From CAMDMI01 sp044379485 (GTDB lineage: Bacteria; Bacteroidota; Bacteroidia; Cytophagales; Flexibacteraceae), in the NCBI GenBank assembly GCA_044379485.1, contig JBIPOE010000005.1, forward strand, positions 41,824 through 105,823: a DNA stretch of 64,000 bases, given 5' to 3'. The translations under genes were made by a program, and so were the position numbers. Position 1 is the first letter of the stretch; each line of letters starts with the position of its first letter. The notes beneath the pieces are model-generated. The model saw only the letters and a list, made by a program, of their open reading frames with translations, had not been told where the DNA came from and did not search any database. Below, piece after piece: positions 1 to 9,203 of this stretch.

Positions 1-149
1 GCAACATAGGTTTCACTCGGTCCACTTTGCCCAACTAGAATTGCTGCAAGGTGTGGCTCTACACCGGTTTTTTTCTTAAAAGCTAAAAGATTAATAGCCA
101 GTTGATCACTGAAGTAATTGGCCGATTCCTTTCCGTTAATTAATGTCAT
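1..149 (-). CDS. folD: FolD bifunctional methylenetetrahydrofolate dehydrogenase/cyclohydrolase, N-terminal part
   Basis: Only the first 49 codons are in the window; the gene continues past position 1. The translated start contains PHLAAILVGQSGPSETYV, which matches the N-terminal substrate-binding domain of FolD (family form PxLAxILVGxdpaSxtYV). FolD interconverts 5,10-methylene- and 10-formyl-tetrahydrofolate in the cytoplasm with NADP. The ATG at 149-147 is the first start in frame and fits the family's usual N-terminus. It is divergent from the sugar kinase at 385. The call rests on a short stretch but the motif is distinctive. Confidence 0.82.
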   Translation of the reverse strand, partial: MTLINGKESANYFSDQLAINLLAFKKKTGVEPHLAAILVGQSGPSETYV

Positions 150-228
150 TATGCAAATAAAAAAATCTATTGAAATTCAAAACTTTCAAGTATCTGTTTC
201 TTATCAAGATTAGAAATTTAATAAGCCG

Positions 229-262
229 CAAATCTAGCTTGTCTTGCAAATAGATTTCCAAA
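229..262 (-). promoter_or_regulatory. Possible folD promoter
   Basis: On the minus strand, TAGATTTG at 236-229 fits the Bacteroidota -7 consensus TAnnTTTG. A TTTG at 262-259 lies 22 nt upstream, in range for the -33 element. The start would be about 70 nt upstream of the folD ATG. The rest of the 150-384 spacer is AT-rich, and I saw no clear promoter for the plus-strand gene in it. Confidence 0.35.
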
Positions 263-384
263 CAAATTGAATTTGTCATATCATTATTTATCCTGGAATT
301 TTTCTTTTGTAAATGATGAAATCATTTTTTGATTTGTCTAGGATTTTCTTTTATATTTAATCCTTTAAATCTTCACAAAAAAAC

Positions 385-1872
385 ATGAATTTTTTAGGAA
401 TTGACATCGGATCATCTTCCATCAAAGTGGCATTGGTAAATGGTAATACCCTGGAAGCCATTGGGTACGCCCAATCACCCAACCAGGAAATGGAAATCAT
501 TGCCCACCGGGCAGGTTGGGCAGAACAAGATCCTGAAATTTGGTGGGAACATCTTGTGTTGGCAAGTGCTCAGTTAAAAGCAAATTTTCCAGGCGAATAT
601 TCCAAAGTAGCCAGTATTGGAATTACCTATCAAATGCACGGGTTGGTTTTAACGGATGAGAATTTTAAGCCTCTGCGCAATTCAATTATCTGGTGCGATA
701 GTAGAGCAGTTTCAATTGGAGAACAAGCATTTAAGGACTTGGGGAAAGAGAATTGTTTATCCAGATTTTTAAATTCTCCAGGAAATTTTACTGCTTCAAA
801 GTTGAAATGGGTAAAAGACAATGAACCTTCTATTTATGATAGAGCCAAACATGCATTTCTTCCCGGTGATTATATTGCAGCAAAATTAACAGGAGAAGCA
901 AGCACAACATTTTCTGGTCTATCAGAAGGAATTTTGTGGGATTTTATCAATAACCAGCCGGCCCATGCTTTAATGACTTATTTTGATTTCAATGATACTT
1001 TATTCCCAAAAGCCCATGAGTCATTTTGTAAGCAAGGAAAAGTTAAACAATCTGTTGCAACCGAACTTGGACTTCCTTTCGATGTAGAATTAGGCTATCG
1101 GGCTGGCGATCAACCAAATAATGCATTTGCTCTTGGCGTTATGGATCCAGGCCAAATTGGTGCAAATGCAGGAACTTCGGGAGTTATTTATGGAATAAAT
1201 GACCATCTAAAGGCAGATTCCCTAAATCGGGTTAATAGCTTTACCCACGTAAATCATACAGAAAGCCACAAGAGGATAGGTGTATTGGCTTGCCTAAATG
1301 GTACTGGTATTTTTTATAGTTGGTTAAGGAAGTTAATTTCCTCGGGTAGCAACCAGTTGGCTAATTATGAATCAATGAATGATATGGCCTCAGGTATCCA
1401 CCCTGGAAGTGACCACCTTAGGGCCTACCCTTTCGGAAATGGTGCCGAAAGACTGCTTAATAATCAAAATCCAGGTGGAAGCTTTTCTGGCTTGAACTTT
1501 AATGTCCACACGCCTGCCCACATGGTAAGAGCGACTCAGGAGGGAATTGTTTTTGCCTTAAATTATGGTTTCGACATCATGAAGGATATGAAAATTGAAA
1601 CCAAAACAGTTAGAGCTGGAAACGCCAATCTGTTCCTAAGTCCACTTTTCAGGCAAATTTTTACTGATGTAACTGGGACAGAGTTACAACTTGTAGATTC
1701 TAATGGAAGCCTGGGAGCTGCAATAGGTGGTGCCATAGGTTTAGGAAAAATAAATCAATCGGATTGGAATTCAGTATTGAAACCTATGCTTACAGTAAGC
1801 CCGGATGCCAAAAGATCCGTTTGGTATTCGAGTTTATATGCCGGTTGGAAATCTAAAATTGATTTAAATTAG
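385..1872 (+). CDS. xylB: Xylulokinase-type FGGY carbohydrate kinase
   Basis: A 495-aa cytoplasmic sugar kinase, close to the usual 480-500 aa of xylulokinases. The N-terminal FGGY ATPase fold starts with GIDIGSSSIKVALV. The xylulokinase-like substrate segment TYQMHGLVL is followed by IWCDSRA. The second half carries GDQPNNAFALGVM and the phosphate-loop-like GANAGTSGV. The family phosphorylates D-xylulose to D-xylulose 5-phosphate, feeding the pentose phosphate pathway. No xylose isomerase or transporter is next to it, so the exact sugar is inferred from the family, and another ketopentose kinase is possible. The ATG at 385 gives the expected N-terminus. Confidence 0.8.
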   Translation: MNFLGIDIGSSSIKVALVNGNTLEAIGYAQSPNQEMEIIAHRAGWAEQDPEIWWEHLVLASAQLKANFPGEYSKVASIGITYQMHGLVLTDENFKPLRNSIIWCDSRAVSIGEQAFKDLGKENCLSRFLNSPGNFTASKLKWVKDNEPSIYDRAKHAFLPGDYIAAKLTGEASTTFSGLSEGILWDFINNQPAHALMTYFDFNDTLFPKAHESFCKQGKVKQSVATELGLPFDVELGYRAGDQPNNAFALGVMDPGQIGANAGTSGVIYGINDHLKADSLNRVNSFTHVNHTESHKRIGVLACLNGTGIFYSWLRKLISSGSNQLANYESMNDMASGIHPGSDHLRAYPFGNGAERLLNNQNPGGSFSGLNFNVHTPAHMVRATQEGIVFALNYGFDIMKDMKIETKTVRAGNANLFLSPLFRQIFTDVTGTELQLVDSNGSLGAAIGGAIGLGKINQSDWNSVLKPMLTVSPDAKRSVWYSSLYAGWKSKIDLN

Positions 1873-1949
1873 ATTCACAATTTAATACATTCTTTATTTA
1901 TTTGCATATTCAAAGGGTTTTCAATCGGCCTTTAAAAAAATTTAGTTTT

Positions 1950-4900
1950 ATGAAAAATACTTCTACCCTTCGTTTGGGTTTTGCTTTTAAGGCAATCATT
2001 TTATTTTTAGTTTTTTATTCCAAAAAGGCGAATGCTCAGGTTTACCTTTTTGATAACTTTAATGGTAATTCAATATCCAATACCTGGACAGTTACAGACG
2101 GTGGATCCGGAGCCTGTAAATGGTACGTTCATGCTCCTGGTCTTATTGGAAACACAAGTATTAACATGCGTGGTTCAAACTATTTATTTGTGAATAGTGA
2201 TAGCGCAGGAGTGAATACAGTTGCAAATGAGGTAATTACCTCTTCTGATCTACCAGTTGCTCAAGGATCTGTTGTTTTTCTGGAGTTTTTTCAATATTAT
2301 AGAGACAGAGCCACTAATACCGATTCGGCTATTATTGAAGTCTTCAACGGTACTAATTGGGTAAAAATCCAAAATCGATACGCTGTATCTGTAGGAACAG
2401 GAAATCAACCAGAGTTTTCAAAGATTAATATTTCAAGCCACGCCAATCCAGCGTTAAAGGTTAGGTTTAGATATAGAGGTAACAGAGGATACTATTGGGC
2501 TATAGATGACGTTAAGATATATACGCCTCCAGCCAATGATGTCGGAGTAGCTGCAATTAATGGTGTGGGAAGGTGCGGTCTTACTGATTTATTTTCAGTA
2601 ACAGTTAGGATCAAAAATTTTGGAACTCAGGCTCAAAACAATATCCCGGTTTCATATAAGGTTAACAATAATCCAACTATCAATCAAGTTTTTACCAGCA
2701 ATTTACCAGCAGGTGATTCCACATTATTTACCTTTACTACTCCTTTTCAGGCCGTAGGTTCTGGTCAATTTTTATTCTCTGCCTGGACTTCACTTATTGG
2801 AGATGCTTTTGTTCAAAACGATTCAACAAAAAATGTTGCAACGTTCAAAGCCGCCCCATCTCCCTCATTTAATGATTTTACTGGATTCACAGGATCAAAT
2901 TTAAAGGATGTTTTTCCAGGATGGACAGAAAAAGGAGGCACTATTTCCACGGATACAACATCATTGTGGACAAATTCAAATGATGTACAAACAACATATT
3001 TTGGAACAACTACGGCTAGATTAAATTTATATACAGATAATAGACAGGAGTGGATTATCTCTCCCGCATTTGCACCCGTAACTAATTCTGTTTTGAGGTT
3101 TAAAATGGCACTTACGACCTGGAATAATACTGCATCAACTACTTTAGGTGGAGATGACTCCCTTATTGTCAAAGTAAGTACCGATTGCGGGGCCTCATGG
3201 GAAGATCTCCAAGCCTACACAGCCGAGGATAATATTAGCAATACTTTAGCTGTATTTTCAGTTCCTTTATCGCAATATGTAGGACAAACAATTCAGATTG
3301 CATTTTACGGAACAGATGGATCTTCTGATGATACACCAGATAACGATATTCATATTGATGATATTGAGGTATTAATACCTTCAGCGATTGATGCAAGGTT
3401 AACAAGTCTTGTTCTTCCTCCAACAAATTGTGGAGTTGGAAGTTCCCTTTTTCTTAAAGTTCAAATTACCAATAATGGGACATCTCCAATAACGTCAATT
3501 CCCGTAAGTTGTAAAATCGAAGGTCAGGCACCAATTAATCAAACCTTTAACCAAACTCTTGCACCAAATGCAACCGTGTTATTGACTTTTACCACACCTT
3601 TAATTTTGGCTACACCAGGTGATTATTTTATCTCTGCATGGGTGAGTGTTTCAGGAGATGGAAATGTTTTAAATGACTCAATCAAAAATAGAAAAGTAAC
3701 CAGATTTGGAGGTCAATTAAATGCTGTAAATTTTTCAAATTTTACCGGTACAAATCTTACAACACTTTTTCCAGGATGGCTTGAAAGTACTGGCAATGCC
3801 CCAACCGGAACTTTTTCTGATTGGACAAACTCAAATGCGACACAAACAACTAATCTGGGTTCTACTACAGCAAGAATTAATATTTTTTCAAGTTTTAGTA
3901 GAGATTGGATTGTTTCACCAAATTTTGAACCTTCTTCAAATTCCACTTTAAAGTTTAAAATAGCAATTACTTCTGCCGCTGGCACAAATCCTTCAACAAT
4001 GGGTTTAGATGATTCTGTTATAGTAAGGGTTAGTACCAATTGTGGTTTAACCTGGACAAATTTAAAATCTTTTACGCGGCTGAATAGTCTAACTAACCAG
4101 CTTAGAGAGTTCCAGGTGTTTTTGGGCCAGTTTAGTGGCCAATCAATCTCAGTAGCATTTTTTGCAACAGATGGGACAGTTGATAATATTGAAAATTATG
4201 ATTTTCATATCGATGATATTTCACTGGGTGAGGCCTCGGCAAATGATATAGGTTTAGAAAGCCTTGATATACCAAATACGAACTGTGGCATTGCCTCAAC
4301 TTTATCTTTAAAAGTAAAAATTGGTAATTTTGGTACTGCTCCACAAAATTCAGTTACCCTAAAATATTCAATCAACAATCAAACACCTGTTGAAGAAACT
4401 TTTAATCAGAGCCTTGCCTCAGGTGAGGTAACCGTTTTAACTTTTACCAATCCAATTATATTTACAAATCCCGGGAATTATAGTTTGAGTGTTTGGAGTG
4501 CCATTCCAGGTGACCAAAATCAGGTTAACGATTCAATCAAAAATTTACAATTTGAAAGATCTCCTTCATTCTTATCAAATGTAAATTTCAACACCTTTAA
4601 TGGTTCAAACCTATCGACAATTCTTCCAGGTTGGTCAGAGCAAAATGGAGCAAATCCAAGTGGTACTACTTCAAGCTGGACAAACGGAAGCATTTTACAA
4701 ACAACAGCCTTAGGATCTGGAACAACCATTCAATTAAATATTTTTTCCAGTTTTACGAACGATTGGATAATGTTGCCAAGTTTAGCTCCGGTTGCGGGGT
4801 CTATCCTAAAGTTTAAAGCCGCGGTTATGCAGTTTGGAACCACAAATTCTTCTGCAATGGGCTCAGACGATTCAGTAAAGGTTATGGTTTCTACAAATTG

Positions 4901-6221
4901 CGGTCAAACCTGGGTTAGAGTACGGTCATTTAGTGAAAATTCTGCACCTACAAATCAACTCACAGAATACACGGTTTCACTTGCTGCATATTCAGGACAA
5001 AATATCAGAATTGGATTCTGGGGAAAATCTGGTAATACAGATAATACCCAGGATTATAATTTCCATTTGGACGATATGCAGGTAGTTGTTCCAGTTCCCA
5101 ATGATGTAGGAGTGTCTGGTATTATTTTACCTTCAAGTGAATGTGGATTGCCAGTTTCTCTCAACTTAAGTGTTACCCTTTCCAATTATGGAACTCAGGC
5201 ACAAACAAGTTTCCCAGTAAGTTATAGGGTTAATGATTTACCAATTGTAACTCAAAATTTTTCTGGGAACTTATCCGCTGGTACGAGTACTAGTTTTGCT
5301 TTTAGCCAACCTGTTGACCTTTCAATTTCTGATGTTGTAAAACTTAAAGTCTGGACCAATCTGCCTGTAGATCAATTGGTATTGAACGACACCCTAACCA
5401 ACAATTTGAACCTACCTCCAAGTATTATGGTTCAAAATGATTTCAACAATTATAATGGAGATAATATTTCTGATATTCAAACAGGATGGAAAGAAAGTTC
5501 TGGTTATCCTCCATCTGGCACAACATCCAACTGGTTAGCATCTACTACTAGTCAAACTACCACATTGGGAAGTACCACTGCCAGAATGGGATATTTTGGT
5601 AACAGTAGAAAGGAATGGCTTATAGGGCCTGTTTTAACCCCTGTTGCTGAATCAAAATTAAATATTTTGCTGGCAGTTACGAACAGAAGCTCAACCGCCT
5701 CCGATTTAATGGGATCTGATGATTCATTAAATATCATGGCCACAACCAATTGTGGTCAATCATGGACCTTAGTAAAAGCATTTACACGAACAGACCAATT
5801 AGGAAATCAATTATCAAATCAAATAATCCCATTAGCTTCTTTTGCAGGTCAGCGAATTCAAGTTGGAATATATGCAACAGAAGGGATAATAGATAATGTA
5901 GAAGATTACGATGTGCATGTGGACAATATTTTTGTTTCCTTAAATACTTCCACATCTGATGGTCAGATATCGGAAAAACAACCGTTGTTTCCCAACCCTG
6001 CTAATAATAGTTTTTCAATTCTACTTGGTCAAGGAAGAATAGAACCTTCCAAAATAGATATGTTTACATTAGATGGAAGATCCGTAGTTTCAAATGTAAA
6101 TATTGTACAAGAAGACAATAAATACAATGTTAACGTAAGCCGATTGACAGATGGCTTGTATTTTGTTAGCTTCATTAGTAATGGAAAACGAGAAATGAAA
6201 CCAGTAGTGGTAAAACATTAA
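1950..6221 (+). CDS. Giant secreted repeat protein with type IX sorting domain
   Basis: Predicted 1423-aa exported protein. The frame is open from a TTG at 1902, but the ATG at 1950 starts a good signal peptide (MKNTSTLRLGFAFKAIILF... ending KKANAQ), so I place the start there. After the signal peptide comes one jelly-roll (choice-of-anchor J-like) domain, then four tandem units of about 284 aa. Each unit has a CARDB-like adhesion domain (starts NDVGV, IDARL, NDIGL, NDVGV) followed by another jelly-roll with a recurring DDS...TNCG.TW segment and ending HIDD/HLDD/HVDN. The last ~80 residues (LFPNPANNSF ... GLYFVSFISNGKREMKPVVV) are a type A C-terminal sorting domain of the type IX secretion system. 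It is probably displayed on or released from the cell surface as an adhesin or matrix protein; no catalytic motif was recognised. Confidence 0.8.
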   Translation: MKNTSTLRLGFAFKAIILFLVFYSKKANAQVYLFDNFNGNSISNTWTVTDGGSGACKWYVHAPGLIGNTSINMRGSNYLFVNSDSAGVNTVANEVITSSDLPVAQGSVVFLEFFQYYRDRATNTDSAIIEVFNGTNWVKIQNRYAVSVGTGNQPEFSKINISSHANPALKVRFRYRGNRGYYWAIDDVKIYTPPANDVGVAAINGVGRCGLTDLFSVTVRIKNFGTQAQNNIPVSYKVNNNPTINQVFTSNLPAGDSTLFTFTTPFQAVGSGQFLFSAWTSLIGDAFVQNDSTKNVATFKAAPSPSFNDFTGFTGSNLKDVFPGWTEKGGTISTDTTSLWTNSNDVQTTYFGTTTARLNLYTDNRQEWIISPAFAPVTNSVLRFKMALTTWNNTASTTLGGDDSLIVKVSTDCGASWEDLQAYTAEDNISNTLAVFSVPLSQYVGQTIQIAFYGTDGSSDDTPDNDIHIDDIEVLIPSAIDARLTSLVLPPTNCGVGSSLFLKVQITNNGTSPITSIPVSCKIEGQAPINQTFNQTLAPNATVLLTFTTPLILATPGDYFISAWVSVSGDGNVLNDSIKNRKVTRFGGQLNAVNFSNFTGTNLTTLFPGWLESTGNAPTGTFSDWTNSNATQTTNLGSTTARINIFSSFSRDWIVSPNFEPSSNSTLKFKIAITSAAGTNPSTMGLDDSVIVRVSTNCGLTWTNLKSFTRLNSLTNQLREFQVFLGQFSGQSISVAFFATDGTVDNIENYDFHIDDISLGEASANDIGLESLDIPNTNCGIASTLSLKVKIGNFGTAPQNSVTLKYSINNQTPVEETFNQSLASGEVTVLTFTNPIIFTNPGNYSLSVWSAIPGDQNQVNDSIKNLQFERSPSFLSNVNFNTFNGSNLSTILPGWSEQNGANPSGTTSSWTNGSILQTTALGSGTTIQLNIFSSFTNDWIMLPSLAPVAGSILKFKAAVMQFGTTNSSAMGSDDSVKVMVSTNCGQTWVRVRSFSENSAPTNQLTEYTVSLAAYSGQNIRIGFWGKSGNTDNTQDYNFHLDDMQVVVPVPNDVGVSGIILPSSECGLPVSLNLSVTLSNYGTQAQTSFPVSYRVNDLPIVTQNFSGNLSAGTSTSFAFSQPVDLSISDVVKLKVWTNLPVDQLVLNDTLTNNLNLPPSIMVQNDFNNYNGDNISDIQTGWKESSGYPPSGTTSNWLASTTSQTTTLGSTTARMGYFGNSRKEWLIGPVLTPVAESKLNILLAVTNRSSTASDLMGSDDSLNIMATTNCGQSWTLVKAFTRTDQLGNQLSNQIIPLASFAGQRIQVGIYATEGIIDNVEDYDVHVDNIFVSLNTSTSDGQISEKQPLFPNPANNSFSILLGQGRIEPSKIDMFTLDGRSVVSNVNIVQEDNKYNVNVSRLTDGLYFVSFISNGKREMKPVVVKH
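2534..5940 (+). repeat. Four tandem ~850-bp coding repeats
   Basis: Unit starts are near 2534, 3384, 4240 and 5098, with the last unit ending near 5940, giving spacings of 850, 856, 858 and about 842 bp. The protein copies are clearly homologous but diverged, so the duplication is old. The repeat is in frame and carries one CARDB-like plus one jelly-roll domain per unit. Confidence 0.8.
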
Positions 6222-6240
6222 GTAATGATTTAAATCTTTA

Positions 6241-6279
6241 AAAAGACCTGTATTTAATTATAATACAGGTCTTTTTTTT
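6241..6279 (+). terminator. Intrinsic terminator after the giant secreted protein
   Basis: Stem GACCTGTATT at 6245-6254 pairs with AATACAGGTC at 6262-6271 around a 7-nt AT loop. It is preceded by an A-run and followed by eight Ts, so it could also work on the minus strand. Confidence 0.85.
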
Positions 6280-6312
6280 ACAATTACGATCAAATTTCTA
6301 TCACTTCATACT

Positions 6313-8403
6313 GTGCAAAAACAAAATTATAATAAGGTTTCTTTTAAAACTGCATTCATAGATGTGTTTAAGAAAGAAATTGCAAATATCAATTATCTAA
6401 ACATAGCACCTGGATTCCCTCCATTTGCCAGAGGGCCATACACGGCCATGTTTGTTACTCAACCATGGACTATCCGGCAATATGCTGGATTCTCAACTGC
6501 CAAGGCATCAAACGAATTTTATAAGCAAAACTTAGCCGGAGGCCAAAAAGGGCTATCAATTGCTTTTGATCTACCCACTCATCGTGGTTATGATTCTGAT
6601 CATCCCCGTGCTCAAGGCGATGTTGGCGCAGCAGGAGTTTCAATTGATACTGTTGAAGACATGAAGGTACTTTTTGATCAAATTCCTTTAGACGAGATAT
6701 CGGTCTCAATGACCATGAATGGAGCCGTTATCCCAATTATGGCATTTTACATTGTGGCTGCAAAGGAACAGGGAGTTAGTCCAGACAAACTAGCCGGAAC
6801 CATTCAAAATGATGTTCTTAAGGAGTTTATGGTGCGAAATACCTTTATTTATCCTCCTGAAGAATCTATGAAATTGGTTGGAGAAGTCTTTTCATATACA
6901 TCCAGAAATATGCCTAAATTCAATTCTATTTCGGTTTCAGGATATCATATGCATGAGGCAGGGGCCCCTGCTTACCTTGAGTTGGCATATACACTGGCAG
7001 ATGGAATAGAATACATCAAAACAGGTATTGAAGCTGGGCTTAAAGTGGATGATTTCGCACCGAGAATTTCATTTTTCTGGGCAATAGGAATGAATTATAT
7101 GCTTGAAGTTGCCAAACTTAGAGCTGGAAGAATATTATGGGCCGAATTAATCAGGGAATTAAATGCTGAAAATCCTAAGTCATATATTCTTAGAACACAT
7201 TGTCAAACCTCGGGCTATAGCCTTACAGAACAGGATCCATTTAATAATGTCTCCCGTACAGGATTGGAAGCACTTGCTGGAGCTCATGGACAAACTCAAA
7301 GTCTTCACACGAACTCTTTGGATGAAGCAATTGCTCTTCCAACTCCATTTTCTGCAAGAATTGCCAGAAATACACAAATTTTTATTCAAAAGGAAACTGA
7401 TTCCTGTGCAAACATTGATCCATGGGCGGGATCAAAGGAAATAGAAATATTGACCATTGAATTACTTGAGAAAGCCAGAAAAGAAATTGAATTGATAGAG
7501 GAAAACGGTGGGATGACAAAAGCAATTAATCAAGGAATACCAAAACTTAAAATCGAAGAAGCAGCTGCTATAAAACAAGCAAGAATTGACACAGGCCTTG
7601 AACATCTTATCGGAATAAACTTAAATGAACAACCAAGACCCAATATGGATGTTTTAACAATTGACCTTGAACAGGTTAGGCTAGAACAAATCAATTCAAT
7701 AACAAAAACTAAAAAATATAGAAATGAAGATGTAGTTCAAACTATATTGGAAAAAATTGAAAGCAGAGCTAGATCATTAAAAGAAAATAAAGGAAAAGGA
7801 AATGCCGAAGAAAACATTCTCGGTCTTGCTGTTTTGGCTGCAGAAAATAGAGCTACACTAGGAGAAATTTCTTTAGCCATTGAGAAATCAATGACCAGAT
7901 ATAATCCACCAATCCGCTTAATTTCAGGAGTTTATAAATCAATTGTGGAAAAAGACGAAGATTTTATTAAAGCTGTTGAGCTTACAGAAAAATTTGCAAA
8001 AAAGGAAGGGAGAAGACCAAGAATCCTTGTGGCAAAATTAGGTCAGGACGGCCATGATAGAGGGGCCAAAATTGTAGCATCAGGCTATGCTGACCTAGGT
8101 TTTGACGTCGATATGGGACCCTTATTTTCCATGCCGGACGAGGTGGCAAAACAAGCCCTGGAAAATGATGTCCATATAGTGGGCATTTCTTCTTTAGCCG
8201 GTGGACACAAAATTTGGATGCCACAGTTAAAATATGAATTAAAAAAGCTGGGAATAGGGGAAGTGATGTTGATTGCTGGAGGAGTAATTCCTGCAGAAGA
8301 CTACCAGTTTTTATACGAAAATGGTATAGATTTTGTTTTTGGCCCTGGAAGTAAAATTGCAAAAGCAGCAATAAAAATGCTGGAGAAATTATTAGAAGTA
8401 TAA
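6313..8403 (+). CDS. scpA: Methylmalonyl-CoA mutase (single-chain, B12-dependent)
   Basis: 696 aa with the substrate TIM barrel (about residues 1-530) and a C-terminal cobalamin domain containing the base-off motif DGHDRG. The family isomerises (R)-methylmalonyl-CoA and succinyl-CoA. The discriminating residues of methylmalonyl- rather than isobutyryl-CoA mutase are present: Tyr57 in IRQYAGFS, Arg175 in MVRNTF and His212 in SGYHMHEAG, corresponding to Y89, R207 and H244 of the Propionibacterium enzyme. The CoA-contact stretch usually written TMYxxRPW reads AMFVTQPW here, so the arginine equivalent to R82 is Gln50. The start is a GTG just after the upstream terminator; no ATG gives a full barrel. 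The usual Bacteroidota small subunit is not adjacent. A biotin carboxylase at 21.7 kb could belong to the same propionyl-CoA pathway. Confidence 0.88.
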   Translation: MQKQNYNKVSFKTAFIDVFKKEIANINYLNIAPGFPPFARGPYTAMFVTQPWTIRQYAGFSTAKASNEFYKQNLAGGQKGLSIAFDLPTHRGYDSDHPRAQGDVGAAGVSIDTVEDMKVLFDQIPLDEISVSMTMNGAVIPIMAFYIVAAKEQGVSPDKLAGTIQNDVLKEFMVRNTFIYPPEESMKLVGEVFSYTSRNMPKFNSISVSGYHMHEAGAPAYLELAYTLADGIEYIKTGIEAGLKVDDFAPRISFFWAIGMNYMLEVAKLRAGRILWAELIRELNAENPKSYILRTHCQTSGYSLTEQDPFNNVSRTGLEALAGAHGQTQSLHTNSLDEAIALPTPFSARIARNTQIFIQKETDSCANIDPWAGSKEIEILTIELLEKARKEIELIEENGGMTKAINQGIPKLKIEEAAAIKQARIDTGLEHLIGINLNEQPRPNMDVLTIDLEQVRLEQINSITKTKKYRNEDVVQTILEKIESRARSLKENKGKGNAEENILGLAVLAAENRATLGEISLAIEKSMTRYNPPIRLISGVYKSIVEKDEDFIKAVELTEKFAKKEGRRPRILVAKLGQDGHDRGAKIVASGYADLGFDVDMGPLFSMPDEVAKQALENDVHIVGISSLAGGHKIWMPQLKYELKKLGIGEVMLIAGGVIPAEDYQFLYENGIDFVFGPGSKIAKAAIKMLEKLLEV

Positions 8404-8653
8404 AAATAATCCTTAACACGTCTGAAGGCATGAAAATAAATCCATGTAATCAATTGTATTCCAATGATTTAAAACCCCAGTTTTCAATAAAATGAAATAT
8501 GAAAATTACACGTTTAAAGCTAAAAATTCAAAATTCGATATTTACAAATTTAAGAAAAAAGGGATATACTTTTAAAAATCAAGGGTTTATTTTCTTTTTA
8601 GTATGCTAAATTATTGTGAATTTGCGGCCTTTTAAGAAACAGATAGCACATAG

Positions 8654-9199
8654 ATGGAGATACGCGAGTTGGAATTGCCCGGAGTTTATGAATTGACCCC
8701 GCGTATATATTATGATGAAAGGGGCCATTTTTTCGAAACTTATAATGAGGAGACGTTCCAAAAATTAGGTGTGACTACAAAATTTGTCCAAGACAATCAA
8801 TCATTTTCAAAAAAAGGGGTAGTAAGAGGATTACACTTTCAAGCACCGCCATTCGCACAGGCAAAATTGGTAAGAGTGATTTCTGGAAAGGTAATCGACG
8901 TTGTGGTAGATTGCAGAAAAAATTCACCAAATTTTGGACAACATCTTAGTTTAGAATTATCATCGATTTTAAACAATATGTTGTATATTCCTGAAGGCTT
9001 TGCTCATGGTTTTTCTGCCCTTGAGGATTCAATTTTCCATTATAAGTGCTCAAAAGTATTTAATAAAAATTCAGAAATGGGGATTCATCCACTTGATCAA
9101 GAATTAAAAATTAATTGGCTTTTAGATTCTAAAATATTCTCTACTAAAGACTTAGATCTTCCAAATTTTATAGATCTAAAAACTCCATTTCAGATTTAA
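8654..9199 (+). CDS. rfbC: dTDP-4-dehydrorhamnose 3,5-epimerase
   Basis: 181 aa, the normal length for RfbC. It catalyses the double epimerisation at C3 and C5 in dTDP-L-rhamnose synthesis in the cytoplasm. Visible family features are the N-terminal DERGHFFETYN, the catalytic-His segment VVRGLHFQ (His61), IDVVVDCRKNSP and the cupin-fold YIPEGFAHGF. It lies 4 bp upstream of the polysaccharide export gene, which points to L-rhamnose in the exported polysaccharide. The other three rml genes are not in the window. About 250 bp of AT-rich DNA precedes it; TGAATTTG near 8618 is one mismatch from a -7 box. Confidence 0.92.
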   Translation: MEIRELELPGVYELTPRIYYDERGHFFETYNEETFQKLGVTTKFVQDNQSFSKKGVVRGLHFQAPPFAQAKLVRVISGKVIDVVVDCRKNSPNFGQHLSLELSSILNNMLYIPEGFAHGFSALEDSIFHYKCSKVFNKNSEMGIHPLDQELKINWLLDSKIFSTKDLDLPNFIDLKTPFQI

Positions 9200-9203
9200 A
9201 AAA

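Noticed and set aside
2813..3172. Antisense reading frame within the giant secreted protein
   Set aside because: It mirrors the repeated coding units and recurs antisense in each repeat (also near 3713 and 5552); no family sequence or start signal.
2534..5940. CRISPR-like repeat array
   Set aside because: The repeats are about 850 bp, diverged and entirely in frame within one protein.
6313..8403. Isobutyryl-CoA mutase as the identity of the B12 mutase
   Set aside because: The diagnostic positions are Tyr (IRQYAGFS) and Arg (MVRNTF), the methylmalonyl type, not the Phe and Gln of isobutyryl-CoA mutase.
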